Positions 33,720 through 45,929 of a stretch of DNA of 64,000 nucleotides are shown in pieces. Source of the stretch: Dicyema japonicum. Lineage: Eukaryota; Dicyemida; Rhombozoa; Dicyemidae. Numbering within the stretch: position 1 is the first letter of the stretch; every line of letters begins with the position of its first letter. The notes beneath the pieces are model-generated. The model worked only from the letters and a program-made list of their open reading frames with translations, was not told where the DNA came from and made no database searches. The translations under genes were made by a program, and so were the position numbers. Location of the stretch: NCBI GenBank assembly GCA_011109175.1, contig RDEW01000023.1, positions 556,089 through 620,088 on the forward strand. The letters run 5' to 3'.

Positions 33720-34617
33720 ATGGAGGGAATGGCGGTTTCTTTTGATGTTGATAAAATAATGGAATTTTTCAATATCAATTATGGAGCAAAATTGTTTCCG
33801 AGTTGGATTTCAAATTGTGATGAGTGACTCATTACTTCATTTCAAGTTTTACTTAAGCTTCTTCCGTGATAGAAAACTCGATCAAAGGCAATCTAAATTC
33901 TACACATACTCCCTTAAGAGACATAATAAGAAGAAAAGGAGGCCAAACTCAACGATGCCAGAGGATCACTCGTCTACTGTGTGATCGAGGGAAGATCTGA
34001 TTTCAAGACTATTGAATTTGATTACAACACAATTTTAATGTTGATATACCAGCAATGGCTTGTATCTGATATTAAAAACTCCATAGAACCTTCCCTTCCC
34101 GATTATAACCACAAAAAAGACCTCATAAAGGAGCTCTTCTTAACAGGTTAACAATTTAACTAATACAGATAAAATCCTTGGTAGATGTGAGTCGTTCCCT
34201 TTACAGTCAGTACTCCCAAATAGAAGAAACTGAAGATGAATCTGGAAATTTTCTAAAAACAATTATTTAATGCTTTTAAAGTAGACTCACAAAAAACAAA
34301 TCTTGCTACGTTTGACTGACGGAACCGTAGAACTCAAGGCTACTGAATGTGACTTTATTCCTATATTGCCGACCGACTTTAGTCCTGGCAAAAAGGTTTT
34401 GGCTTAGTTTACTCTAGTGGTGATTTCCAGATCAATTCTTTGCAGAAATGGAATTTTACTGATGAGAAAGGAAAATATTCAAACACTTGAGTCCAACCAG
34501 GTCACCTCCTTCAAATATGCAGACTTTTTGAAACATATACAGTGCTCTTGCTTTAGATTCTTATGGATTGTGGAACAGAGGTGGGATTTGCTGCTGAAAT
34601 GATATAATATTGTTGCT
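33720..34617 (+). pseudogene. RMI1: RMI1-like OB-fold protein, frames disrupted
   Basis: From ATG 33720: FFNINYGAKLFPSWISNCDE resembles the N-terminal helical part of RMI1. After a 29-nt GT-AG intron (33979-34007), YQQWLVSDIKNSIEPSLPD matches the family's EQWLxxDLRDxxxPxLP, then IKSLVDVSRSLYSQ, LTDGTVELKATECDFIPIL and CRNGILLM follow as in the OB fold. RMI1 stabilises BLM-TOP3A for Holliday-junction dissolution. The joins at about 34147, 34270 and 34405 (in-frame TAG) do not resolve with canonical introns, so it is either broken or carries sequence errors. The protein appears limited to the N-terminal and OB region. Confidence 0.65.
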
Positions 34618-36100
34618 GCTGCTGAAATGATATAATATTATATATATTTGCTATAATACAATATTGTTGCTGAAATGAATAAATTCAAGTATTCCACTTA
34701 TATAACTTAGAAATCCTCAGATTCCTGCAAAATCTGTGTATTATGATGTGGAAATTACGATAATCTACTTGAGACATTCGAAATTGCTTTTTCTGAGGAG
34801 TTCTTGTGGCATTTATTGAAAGGATAACATTTTTGAAGATACTGAGTTCCACTTTGATTTAACAGTGGACTTGATTTTGCAAGCTTGCTGTGAGGAGTCC
34901 CCATATTCCACTTTCCGTTCACATATATACCCGCGGTGAAGAAAATGGAGACGATTGAGGGGGGTGGAAGGTACTTTAAGGGTTAGGGTGGTGATGATGG
35001 TAGTTCTAAAATATTACCTTATTGTGAAAGTTGTCCAGTATTGGATAACTAGATGTTAGCTGGGTGTGAGGTTAAACGACTGGTGTGGGACTGCTTACTA
35101 TGATATGAATGACCATGTGTGTTTGTGTATGTAATTTGTAGGTAGAGATCATTGATTGGTTATTCTGCTGATTGGGTCGAGGTTGTTTGCTTTAATATTG
35201 TAGAGTCAATTTTCGATTGTTAAATGAAGAACTATCCTCAGTAAGATAAGGGGGATAGGATGAGTAATTTGTCAATTTATCAAACAAAACATAATTCTAT
35301 ACTATTAATTGTGGAAGACCGCTAGAATAGACAGTAAATATTTTTCAAACGAAAACTTTAAAAAAATGAGCCTTTGCCGTCATTTAATTTAAGAAACAGT
35401 GACCAACCCCGCACTAGACAATCCCAAACAGATAATTATTTGTTTAGCTACAATTTACTCCCACAATATTTAATTTAGGAATTCAAACAAAAATGTACAG
35501 ATAATAATTTATTTTTCTAGCTATAAACTAAATGTTTATGGAAAATCAATTAAAAATCGAGAATGATTTATCAATTTTTTTACAAATATTCAACGACTAT
35601 TAATATTATAATGATTTATGGATTTCTCTACATATACAATTATGCATCACATTTACTAATATTGAGTAATTTGCTTCTCTCTCATCAGGAATATGACCAT
35701 ATTTTTTTATTTTAGATGGATTTTATTTACGAAGGTTTGGAATGTTATTTATTACATTAAGTATTACAGATAACTATTGCACGTGTTAGTTCACTATAAT
35801 ATATTTGATAATATTTTACATCCCCCATGACAGAAATTCCTTTGTTCATTCATCTTATTATTTCTTAATTTGTGGATACTGCACTTCAAAGCCGCGTGGA
35901 TGAAATAAGATACTTTGTCTATGGCTGCCAATCTCCCAATATCCCCGCACGTACTAAACACTTTGGGGAAGTCCTTTACAGTGGCTCAAAACGGAAGAGT
36001 ATGAATTATGAGTCCAAAACTTAAGTTGATGTACAATCAGTATTTAGAGTATAAGTCATCCTTCATTCCGTCTATCAATAATATTCCAGCGTACCCCCAG
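34618..36100. other. spacer with simple repeats, skewed composition
   Basis: 34593-34680 holds repeated GCTGAAATGATATAATATT units. 34740-34940 has a few open pieces (FHFDLTVDLILQACCEES) without a frame I can join. 34960-35260 is strongly G/T-skewed on the plus strand. 35330-35880 is very AT-rich. Nothing is assigned. Confidence 0.35.
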
Positions 36101-36388
36101 TTACCCGTGACATATTCTGTATCGCGGATAATATGTCCTTGAAGGAGAAAAGGGGACATGACCACTGTTGAAGATCACTTTGCACTCTTCAAAGATCTCC
36201 AGATTGTAGATTCTCGATATTATCAAATATTTCCTAGCAAGTTGCAGAGGAACTCGAAGGGAATTTAAGTCTGAATGACTTCCAGCACGAGAAATTGTGA
36301 CATTTCTTCCGTCAATCTCTCGCAAGTGCTTCATCGAGTCATCACATATTTTACAATTTAAATTAAAATTTAAATTAATTTTAATCAC
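36101..36388 (-). other. 95-codon open frame, unassigned
   Basis: An open frame on minus with CKICDDSMKH near the start. Further minus-strand open pieces (FPKVFSTCGDIGRLAAIDK) lie at 35860-35990, but the frames do not join. It may be LINE debris. No family is recognised. Confidence 0.25.
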
Positions 36389-36439
36389 TGATATTAAATT
36401 ATTTTTTTATATTGACTAAAGGTTAAATATTTCTTATGA

Positions 36440-36560
36440 ACTAGCCTCGATTTGTCAAAGAGATGAATGGGCCCCATATACCACATGCGCAAGAGATGCA
36501 TGGTTCAATGTATTGTCAATATATAGTGCTCAAAACAGTATGATTTCCGTTCTTCCAGAA
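36440..36560 (-). pseudogene. LINE group 2 sliver
   Basis: Minus strand encodes YIEPCISCACGIWGPFISLTN, matching the YIEPCFSYACASWGP block of the group 2 copies. Confidence 0.6.
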
Positions 36561-36671
36561 GCCTGTAGGCATTTCAAAACATTGGTTTTTTTCGCATTCT
36601 GTTATAACGCTTTCAACATGGGGCGAAGCATTAAATTTGATGCGATAACAAGGCACAAATTATTGTCAAAA

Positions 36672-36881
36672 ATAACTTAACTGAAGAGACTTTTTTCCTA
36701 CTCTGTAAATTTTGGGACACCTGAACTGTTTGGGCCCGGTACGATGTATTTCATCAAGATCAGCTGGCATGTTGAAATAACTTAACTGAAGAGACTTTTT
36801 TCCTACTCTGTAAATTTTGGGACACCTGAACTGTTTGGGCCCGGTACAATGTATTTCATCAAGATCAGCTGGCATGTTGAA
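36672..36881. repeat. 105-bp direct repeat
   Basis: 36672-36776 and 36777-36881 differ by about one base. The 105-bp period keeps a minus-strand frame open across both copies, but the pair resembles the other adjacent duplications in this window. Confidence 0.85.
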
Positions 36882-36997
36882 ACACAGAATCGAAAATCCA
36901 GAACTGCATAATATCACTTTCAAACATTAGTCTTGTGATTTATTCACTCCCAGTCCACTCAAGTGAAAGAAACCGGTCGATAACATAACAAGAACGT

Positions 36998-38201
36998 AAT
37001 TACCAGTTTTGCCTCACAAAATCGGATCCCTAAAGAACCTTCGACGTTTCCTACTTAGAGGAAACTCTCTTTTCAATTCCGGAGACAATATCTGAGCTTA
37101 CTTTGTTGAAGACCTTAGATTTGTCTGACAACAGCATCTCCACCATCCCGAGAAGCTTCATCTTTTCTCTAGCTGATGGGAAACTACTTAAAAGACGTCT
37201 GAAGACTTTAGATTTGTCTGACAACAGCATCTCCACCATCCCGAGAAGCTTCATCTTTTCTCTAGCTGATGGGAAACCACTTAAAAGACGTCCCAAAAAA
37301 CTTATTGAAGTCAAATTCGTCCATTTGTTTTTTGAATATTTAAGACAGAGTTCCGTCCAGAAGGCAATCAAAGGCTGTGTAAGGAAAGTAGATCTCTTAA
37401 TTCTTCAGGTCATCGGTCCTCCAAAGAGTGGGAAAACTAGCTTAGTTAAGCAACCTCATCAAACATAATTCAAAGTTTTTCCCTACAACAGACTATCACG
37501 ACGTTTGTGGGGTCTCAGACTGTTTTCGGCAAACAAAATACGTTTTATCTGTACGATGTGAAATTCCGGGAGGGCTTTGTAGAATTTTTGCAGTTGTACA
37601 AATCCTCTAAGGCTCTGATTCTGTTTGTATTCAATATTGATGACTTCAAAGACTCAACAGATCAAATCCACAGTTTACTTAGAATCCTTTACCTGAATTG
37701 TCAATATGCGAGACTGTCTCTAGTGGGAGCCACCTAAAATGAGAATAACCTGAATTGTCCAGATGCGAGACTGGCTCTAATGGGAGCCATTATGCATGGG
37801 AATAACCTGAATTTAAATTTGGCGGGGAATTTTGAAAATTCTGACTATTTTTCAAATGTAGCGGATTATTTGGAGGAACTAAAATTTCTATTTAAAGTAT
37901 CCACAGAAACGAGCTATCGAGTTCATTGGAGGACTATGGGGAAAACTCATTTATCGAGCTCACTCGGAGAAAGTCCTCAAGAATGAACTCAAACTGGTCA
38001 ACTGTGGACTCGTTATCACAAATTTCACGGATACCCTCTTTCCTTGGAGGGAACCTTTCGAGAAAACCTTGGAGCGAATCGAACATCTTGGTACCCATAA
38101 AGATGGACGGATATTCTCTCTTTATTGGGAACATGTCTTAAATCGTCTAAAAATGGCTGTCTAAAAATTGTTCATCACGTTAGAAGAGGCCTAAAAAGTA
38201 G
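36998..38201 (+). pseudogene. LRR-ROC (ROCO family) GTPase-like, partly broken
   Basis: In order: LRR LPHKIGSLKNLRRFLLRGNSL, LRR TLDLSDNSISTIP (93-bp direct repeat, 37107-37199 and 37200-37292), a basic linker, a P-loop LQVIGPPKSGKTSLV, then FFPTTDYHD, FYLYDVKF, ALILFVFNIDD and a possible COR start EFIGGLWGKLIYRAHSE reaching the stop at 38201. GT-AG introns of 16 nt (37503-37518), 25 nt (37897-37921) and 25 nt (38159-38183) restore the frame where used. Frame changes after RGNSL (about 37069) and after SLVK (about 37450) have no intron to explain them. ROCO proteins are GTPases coupled to LRR sensing; the kinase of LRRK proteins is absent. Confidence 0.6.
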
Positions 38202-39734
38202 CAGTAATGGAAAAGATACGAGACTNCCGATCACAAGTCGACAGCAATCTTCGATAAAATTCAGCTAAAAAAACTGTCCATAGAATAGGCCACATTCCAC
38301 ATTTTTTTCCAAGTACGTATAGATTAACCGAAAGCATCAAGTTAACGAGATGAAGGATTCTCCCTGCAGTATAGTCTCATGAATTTTTAATTGTCGGCAT
38401 TTTAGTGTAATCATATCTTCGATTAGTAAATTAATTATTATATTGAGCAACTTTAATGGCTAAGTATTTTACCTTACAAGATAAGACCTCGAAACAATCA
38501 GTCCCACGAGATACTAGTATATTTTAACATGTGTAACGCCCCAAGCAATGTTTCAACCATTAGCGAATGGGAATATCGTTATCCCTTCGGGGCGTTGCCA
38601 TCGCAAAGGAAGAAACTAGTTGTGGCCAGCAGAAAAAGTGCATTTTTTAATGTCAAGTTGTTACCTCGGGGACAGCCATAAATTAGCTTAAAGGATGATA
38701 ACCATCGATTCAGCGTCCACAAATGAATTTTCATTAACACAAAATAAGGTCAAATCGGAGCAAGGTAGCTATTCTCACTGCCTCTTTGTCAGAACGTTGC
38801 CAATTTTACCACATTGATAAACATTCAACCAAGCATTTGTTGAATAATTTCTAGTCGTCTTGAAGCAGACCTTCTAGCATCATATTGCTCTCAAGGAAAT
38901 CTTTCTTTTTCAAAAACATATCTTAATGTGATTTCAGATTAATTCGGTCATTTAGATCATTATGGAAATGTCCTCCTAAACGTCCAGAGATCCTGAAATA
39001 AGAGAAGTGGTAAAGTCAGAATAAACTTATGACATCCACATTTGTTGCGAATAATATTAAGGATACTAATAGCATCTATAGTCATCAAATGTATATTTAA
39101 AATTACTTTAACAGTTGACCTAATTTTACTGTCAAGGAGAAATATGACCTATTTTTACATTCAAGTAAAAAGAACATCGGAGGTTGAAAATCTTTTAGTC
39201 CTGATAGATCGATATGTAGCCAAAATCGCACAAAAAATTATTTTGTCATTAATTGATTACCTTATTCGATTTTTTAATATTTCACATAAAATCAATTCGA
39301 GAGAGCGAATGTTGGTCATTCGTTACTTGGAAGAATATCATCTATTTGATTCTAAAGAAGGCAATAGATTCTCTTATCATTCTCAGGCTAACTAATTCAT
39401 ACTGCTTGTGTTGACTTCACGTCTAATCCTCCAAAATTAGACTAATTTAATTAACTTGCAGTACTCTTGTCTTAAAAAAATAATTTTATTTACCCTGCAG
39501 TACTCTTGTCTAATAAAGAATTAGCTATCATCATTCTTCTAAAACAAAATCCAGGTAATCCGCATATCTTAGTTCCTAGATAAAAGTAGGACAATTTTTA
39601 GCTCTCAAATTACGAAGAGCAGCTTCCAGATAGACAACAAAAGAATTGGTTATTGTAAGTCAAGTTCTGAAGTGTCAATGTGTGTAGCCTATTATCAGAT
39701 TCACTTAAAATTTGATTTTTGCGCAAATTGACCT
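38202..39734. other. spacer; a hairpin and one open frame
   Basis: A single N at 38226 may be another join. The GC-rich hairpin at 38535-38596 is listed separately. A plus frame to 39395 (117 codons from a TTG) is hydrophobic then charged, with no match. 39400-39734 has two copies of CTGCAGTACTCTTGTCT. Confidence 0.3.
38535..38596. other. GC-rich hairpin
   Basis: AACGCCCCAAG (38535-38545) pairs with CTTCGGGGCGTT (38585-38596) with one bulged base, closing a 39-nt loop. GC-rich sequence is unusual in this AT-rich spacer. It could be structured RNA; no known RNA family is recognised. Confidence 0.45.
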
Positions 39735-39885
39735 GTAATTAAACATTATTCAAATGGTATTAAACTTTTTGACACAATTTTTAAACATTTTGATAAGGTT
39801 ACTAAACATTAAAAAAAAGTTATTAAACATTTTTGACAAATTTATTAAACTTTATGGTAAAATTATTAAACAAATCGGAAAACCA
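39735..39885. repeat. degenerate ~21-bp tandem repeat
   Basis: About seven imperfect units of the type TTATTAAACATTTTTGACAA follow each other. Confidence 0.6.
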
Positions 39886-40048
39886 TGTCAATTGTGTGAA
39901 TTTAATTAAATTATTTTTTAATTTTATTTTTTTAATCCAACACTTTATTTAATAAAATTATTATTAATTATGACGACTGTATTTCATGTAGTAATTTTTA
40001 TTTCTTGTGGTTATCGTATATTCATTATTTTGGTATTTAATCTTATAG

Positions 40049-40856
40049 ATGTTCACTTTTTTCGTGTTAAACTTGTCATTTGATATTTTGACATCACAGA
40101 ATTTATGCAAAAACGAATTAATAATGTATGAAACAATGTATTAAATATAAATTATTAAGATATTGGATTAATTGTACATATTCGATAACTGGCCTACCTG
40201 ATTTTAAAGTAGTTTCATTATTCGTTAAAAATATTAAAATTAAACCTGATGTCAACTTTTCATTATTGGGAATGGAGTTAGATGCTTTGTAATTATTATT
40301 AAATATTCATAGTCGATGTAGTTATAATGATGAAAGTTTAAAAACTGTAGACAACAAAACATTACCACCTACTATTAAGTACATGTTACATATTTTTTTA
40401 AAATTATAGAGATTTTCAATACTGTGATTTCCTCAAATTCATATCGATCGAATTTGCGGAAAATTTATCAATGCTTATCTATATGTAGTTTTTTTGTAAT
40501 TAATGTAGATCTTTTCCTCTAGGAATAAATGTTATTCAACTTTTTAAAGTTATTCCCAACATTGTTTATATAAATAAGTATTTTTAATAATAATAATAAT
40601 ATAGTGTTATCGTTTGCACTGATTCATTCGATAATCCTAAGGCGTATGATATTATATTTAGTATAGATATAAAGAAGTATCTAGTATACAAAAAATTCTC
40701 AAAGATATTAAATTGTATATGTCGAAAGTAATATATTTAGAAAAAACGGCTGGTGGACAAGTGAATTAAGTAATTAATAATGTTATTTCAGTCTGCAGTG
40801 CCAATAAAAACAAGTATAATGTACTTGGAACTTGCGGAGTTAAATTTAACATTTAA
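40049..40856 (+). CDS. unrecognised multi-exon protein, probably secreted
   Basis: Segments join in one frame over GT-AG introns of 22 (40138-40159), 24 (40289-40312), 31 (40379-40409), 24 (40485-40508), 27 (40578-40604) and 22 nt (40770-40791), giving about 214 aa. One further join at 40728-40740 would need a 13-nt intron and is doubtful. It starts MFTFFVLNLSFDILTSQNLC, a signal-peptide-like start. Cysteines are spread through the rest (for example NCTYSITGLPDF, VCTDSFDNPKAYD, WWTSELICSANKNKY, GTCGVKFNI). I recognise no family. An earlier ATG at 39970 could add an exon over a 16-nt intron. The chance of six introns restoring one frame by accident is low. Confidence 0.5.
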
Positions 40857-41749
40857 CTAACTTAATCGTTCATTTTTCAGGGATATAAATTGTGTTAATT
40901 ACTTCAAATTTATTAAGTTTTAATTAATATCCTGGTTGGGCAACTGAATCACACAGCTATATTCTTGTCTCTAAAAGAATTATTTCACTTCAAAAAACGA
41001 TTACAGAAAGAATCGACTTAGATAAGTGTTAAAGAACGGACGGTTTTCCTCAGATTTATGCAGAACGACGTAAGCATTATCCTAATTAATCACATAAGGA
41101 CTTAAACTATTAGCTTTACTCACACACGAATACTCTCAAATGAAAAGGAATATGTTCAAACAGTTGAGAAAGATGATGGGACTATAGACTCATATGGAAC
41201 ATCTTCATTTTACTGCGAATAGTGCAATTTAAACCAAAATAGAGTTGTCTAATAAAATATTTTGACCTGAAGGGTTTATGCAACATTTTTCGAAAGACTC
41301 CGAAATTGATCAAAACACTCGCTGAAGACAAAGACGTTTATCTTCCCTCCTATAAAGAACTCAGTAAAACGAAGCACAAAATTAATAAAAACCAACCATA
41401 CCCTCTTTCTAGAACACCAATTCGGGTAACCCTTATCGAATACTCAAAAACAAAACCAAACATAACTAGATCCTTCTCCACAAACATACAGGTACACAGT
41501 GACAGCTTGAATCACACCAAGTTCAACTTGAGAATGAAATGCGCACAACATCTACGCCACGAGCTCCAGCACCACATTGAAGGTCCGTCTTACACTAACT
41601 TGAATCTGCCAAATCGTAACTAATGTGTAGTTCAGAATGTAATTCAGCGGGGAAGTCCTCAGAAAGATGATCTTTGAGAATTTCTTTTGAATAATTAACT
41701 ATTGTTGTTCCGTTCACTCAAATCCTTGAAATCCAGTATAAAAAAACAC
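40857..41749. other. spacer with possible LINE piece
   Basis: 41156-41190 encodes KQLRKMMGL, like the FHRxQLRxxxGL block of LINE group 1. A plus frame 41306-41623 (about 105 codons, no ATG start) follows and is unassigned. Confidence 0.3.
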
Positions 41750-42060
41750 TCTACCAAGAATTTAAAAAACTTTGATTTGAAAGACCATCGAGCAGTGGAG
41801 ATCCAAGAAGTTGAGGATTTTTTAGTAGAAGAACTAATTTGAAGGACAAACTTGAAGCGTCGGTGATTTGATATTTCCCATGTATATAATCTTTCAGTCT
41901 GTTTGATGGCTTTTTTCTGAGTTGCGGAGATTTTCTGAGTTTTCGTATAAAAGGCCAGTGGTCCCCATGAAGTACACGAATATGAAATGCATGGTTTAAT
42001 GTACTGTTAGTATAGCGTTTTATGTATAGGGTGATGTCCAATTTTCCACAGACCTGTTAG
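41750..42060 (-). pseudogene. LINE group 2 fragment
   Basis: Minus-strand codons near 41960-42030 align with YIEPCFSYACASWGP through NxTLNHAFHIRVLHG-type frames and SCTSWGPLAF. Stops and frameshifts are present. Confidence 0.55.
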
Positions 42061-42954
42061 GCATTTCTTTTCACATTTGTTCAGCACGTTAGTATTGAAA
42101 GTCAGACCCAATTGTTTTTGATGATGGAAAATTAATCTAAATTAATGGAAATCATTTTTTGTGATGTAGTAAAATTTTTAATGAGTTAATTCTTTATTCT
42201 TGGTGGTCTTGTGGTTTTAAAATAAATTAAGTGGACTTTGATATGGTATTAAGGGAAAGATGGTGGTCCCAGCAAAAGGTTTCGCCGCTTAAAAAGGAAA
42301 ATGGTCATCCCATAGGATGTTTCCCCAATTAAAGGACTGGTTTGACCAAAGAAGGGTGTTTGGCATCATCCATAGATCGTCTAAAGATTTCTTTCAACGC
42401 CGTGTGTTGTAGATTTTATAGAGATCTCCTAACATTGCAAGTTCTTTAACAAACTAGGAAAACTGAGGTCATTTCACTTAAACATCAACCCTTCTACTCC
42501 TACTGAGGTTTTCAATAAAATTGTTTTATAAAAATAAGGATGTGAACTTTGAATGGATTCAGAAAATGTTATTTTTTGATCACATGTATACAAAATAGGG
42601 TCAACTGCAAGTAATTGGAAAAAGGAAGTGGCGAGTTCTTACGAGCCCTCCAATGGTCAACATTCGCTCGGAACCGATCTGCTAGAGAGAATTGTGTTTT
42701 CCAAGATTATTCAAGGAACAGAAGTAGTCATGAGTGTAGGCTTTTTTGTCAGCATCTTAGCATTAAGAGAAGTTATTAGTTATTTTAGCAAACAATTTGG
42801 AGGGATTGTAGATGAATATATTCTTTGGCTATATCACTTCATTAATATTGTTGATTGTAATTTTACTTCAATTGTGATTGTGAAAATTGCCGTTTGCTAA
42901 CTTGAGAAGTAAAGCGCCATAAGACCAAGAGTATGTGCAATGAGTATCAGACAT
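42061..42954. other. spacer, one unassigned open frame
   Basis: A plus frame 42628-42900 (no ATG at its start) reads hydrophobic segments and matches nothing I know. The rest is AT-rich. Confidence 0.3.
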
Positions 42955-44460
42955 TGGGGCTAGTCATGAAGAAAACTTAATATCAACATAGAAGGGGACG
43001 TTCACGCAGCTGTATTAGTAGTTTCTTGTGACGAATCACTGTTGAAGCCGTGCCGAAAAGTCTTGGAGTTACTGAGAAGGAGGCAATCTGCTCCACCACC
43101 GAACCAGCGGAACTTGACAATGCTAGAAGACTTCCCGGCTTTTACTCCCACTGAATGTGAAGTATGTATATCAGGATATTTCTTCAACCATTTCAGCTCT
43201 AAACCAATTGGGTTTAAGTGTCAATGTTATGAAGTCGAAAGTGATCAATATTTCCTGCTCATATCCAAGCATTTCTACTGCCTGCCAAGAAATCAGATCC
43301 TAACTTCCATGTTTTAGCACATCCTTCTTGGACAAGGCACACATCCTCGGCTACCCTCTCGGAAACGACGAGCTAAAAAACTGCTCAACCAGTAAGCATA
43401 ATGAAGTTGAAGCCTTTACAAAAAGNNNNNNNNNNNNNNNNNNNNNNNNNNNNNNNNNNNNNNNNNNNNNNNNNNNNNNNNNNNNNNNNNNNNNNNNNNN
43501 NNNNNNNNNNNNNNNNNNNNNNNNNNNNNNNNNNNNNNNNNNNNNNNNNNNNNNNNNNNNNNNNNNNNNNNNNNNNNNNNNNNNNNNNNNNNNNNNNNNN
43601 NNNNNNNNNNNNNNNNNNNNNNNNNNNNNNNNNNNNNNNNNNNNNNNNNNNNNNNNNNNNNNNNNNNNNNNNNNNNNNNNNNNNNNNNNNNNNNNNNNNN
43701 NNNNNNNNNNNNNNNNNNNNNNNNNNNNNNNNNNNNNNNNNNNNNNNNNNNNNNNNNNNNNNNNNNNNNNNNNNNNNNNNNNNNNNNNNNNNNNNNNNNN
43801 NNNNNNNNNNNNNNNNNNNNNNNNNNNNNNNNNNNNNNNNNNNNNNNNNNNNNNNNNNNNNNNNNNNNNNNNNNNNNNNNNNNNNNNNNNNNNNNNNNNN
43901 NNNNNNNNNNNNNNNNNNNNNNNNNNNNNNNNNNNNNNNNNNNNNNNNNNNNNNNNNNNNNNNNNNNNNNNNNNNNNNNNNNNNNNNNNNNNNNNNNNNN
44001 NNNNNNNNNNNNNNNNNNNNNNNNNNNNNNNNNNNNNNNNNNNNNNNNNNNNNNNNNNNNNNNNNNNNNNNNNNNNNNNNNNNNNNNNNNNNNNNNNNNN
44101 NNNNNNNNNNNNNNNNNNNNNNNNNNNNNNNNNNNNNNNNNNNNNNNNNNNNNNNNNNNNNNNNNNNNNNNNNNNNNNNNNNNNNNNNNNNNNNNNNNNN
44201 NNNNNNNNNNNNNNNNNNNNNNNNNNNNNNNNNNNNNNNNNNNNNAAATCAGATCCTAACTTCCATGTTTTAGCACATCCTTCTTGGACAAGGCACACAT
44301 CCTCGGCTACTTTCTCGGAAACGACGAGCTGGAAAACTGCTCTACCAGTAAGGATAATGAAGTTGAAGCCTTTACAAAAAGAGTATCATCTTTATCCACA
44401 TTGTCGTTCTTATTGCTCAAGGAATGTATTTCCATGTCGAAGTTGATGTAAATTTTTTAA
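42955..44460 (+). pseudogene. PHD-RT retroelement fragment across an N gap
   Basis: NINIEGDVHAAVLVVSCDES near 42980 matches LLEGDVRAALLVITSDD of the copy at 49500, followed by RRRQSAPPPNQRN and FPAFTPTECEV. After a jump, AHILGYPLGNDEL and AFTKRVSSLSTLSFLLLKE match the post-RT block of this family. Ns fill 43426-44245 (820). The sequence 43290-43425 recurs at 44246-44381 with a few changes, so both gap flanks are the same stretch. Confidence 0.7.
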
Positions 44461-44530
44461 ATGTTCACCATGTTTTGAACATCGGAAAGCACTATCGTCG
44501 GCTGATGGGACTCTGAGACGATCGGCGGAG

Positions 44531-45048
44531 TCAATACTGAATGTCAAATTCGATGATCTGAGGTAAACTAAGCTCCTTTAAGAGTTTCCGTTTTAATTCG
44601 ATTAAAAGATTTTCAATGGGCTGGATATTGTGTTCTGGTACAATTATCCTTATTGCGGTCTCCTCGGTTGCGGATAGTTTCAATGAGGAGGATCGTGAAA
44701 TCTGCATTGCCCACGAAGGACTTGCATACGTCATCGTGGGTCAGATAAATTGTACATAAATCGTGGCAAGGCCACAGCAGAAGTTACTATGTTATCATCA
44801 TGTCGGATAAAAATGAGTCCCTGATCGAAGGTGACTCCCAGAATCTTCGGTGTTTTGTAGATTAAAATAGCCTCGTTTATTGTAAAGAATTTTAAATCTA
44901 CACAGAGCTGTCTTTTGTAAGTGGTAATCAGCGTGACAGAAGACTTTGTTGATGATGCCTCGACTCTTCGCTTCGAGAGCCATAGTTCCAATTTGTCAAG
45001 TATTTGTTGAGCGGACTGAGTCGCTGATTGAGATTCGATATCCGACAT
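44531..45048 (-). pseudogene. LINE post-RT fragment
   Basis: Minus frames contain LDKLELWLSKRRVEAS, a KILGVTFDQGL segment, then SDPR / MTYASPSWA and IIVPEHNIQPIENL, the usual LGVTFD...YASPxW order after LINE RT. Two frames are needed. Confidence 0.7.
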
Positions 45049-45929
45049 GAATAAGTTGAATAATTTAATTTTTTTAAATTAAAAAATGGTTTCTATAAAA
45101 ATGTTTTGTTTTTAAATTAACTTCATTAGTTTTAAGATGTTATTCTATCCAAAAAAATATTTTATAGGCCCCTAAACCACTATAGATTATGCTGTTCACG
45201 GCAACATGTCTGAGAAACTTTTGAAAATTCTATTTTTAAAATTTCTTTATTAGTCGAATCATAAATGACAAATACAGAAAAATTGGATTACATGAGCTTA
45301 ATTCACCATGAGACTAAGAAAAACTGAATATCATTTTATCCACATGCAGCCTCCACTTCCTTTTGATAATAGAACATGGAACCAGCTAGCCAAATGGTTA
45401 ATTAAAGGTTAAAGTGGTAAGGTACCATATTGTATAAAATTTCACTTCATGATGGATGAAAGCCATTTTCTTTCTTTTTTACGTAGCCATAAAGACAGTT
45501 ACAGAGACTCAAGAGACTGCGAAATGCGTGGTCACTAATGAGAGACATAAATTTTGTTATCTTCAATAACTACCAGGACAAAGAAATTGGGGAACTAAAG
45601 TTGATTTAAAACAACTCAAGAAAAATCTCTTTACAGTTGAAAAGCTATCTCTGGGCACAAAAAATAATCAACTTACACGTGTCATTCGAACTTTAAAAAA
45701 AACAAAATACTGGATTTGAATAAAGATTTTAGAAAATGTTACAAATAGGAGTTTTGCAGAAAAAATGAGTAACAAAGACTCAAAGTGGCTGAATCTCACG
45801 TTGGATTTTTTTCTAAAGAACGGCTAAAAATATACGACTATAGATTTTGAAGATTCCAGGCTCAAAGTTATTAAAGAGCTGAGATCGTTGAAATATATAT
45901 TGACTGGGTTATGACAGTCTACAAAGTTA
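45049..45929. other. spacer, nothing firmly recognised
   Basis: AT-rich, with short open pieces (one starting MTNTEKLDYMSL near 45267). No domain or splice chain could be supported. Confidence 0.3.

Noticed and set aside
35860-36388. Minus-strand gene with a CKICD zinc motif
   Set aside because: The open pieces could not be joined, and no family or intron chain supports it.
36672-36881. Protein with internal 35-residue repeats on the minus strand
   Set aside because: The DNA repeat is almost perfect and like the other adjacent duplications, so the repeated frame is a by-product of a 105-bp period.
43328-44446. Long open frames across the N gap
   Set aside because: They consist mostly of undetermined residues; only the flanks carry information.
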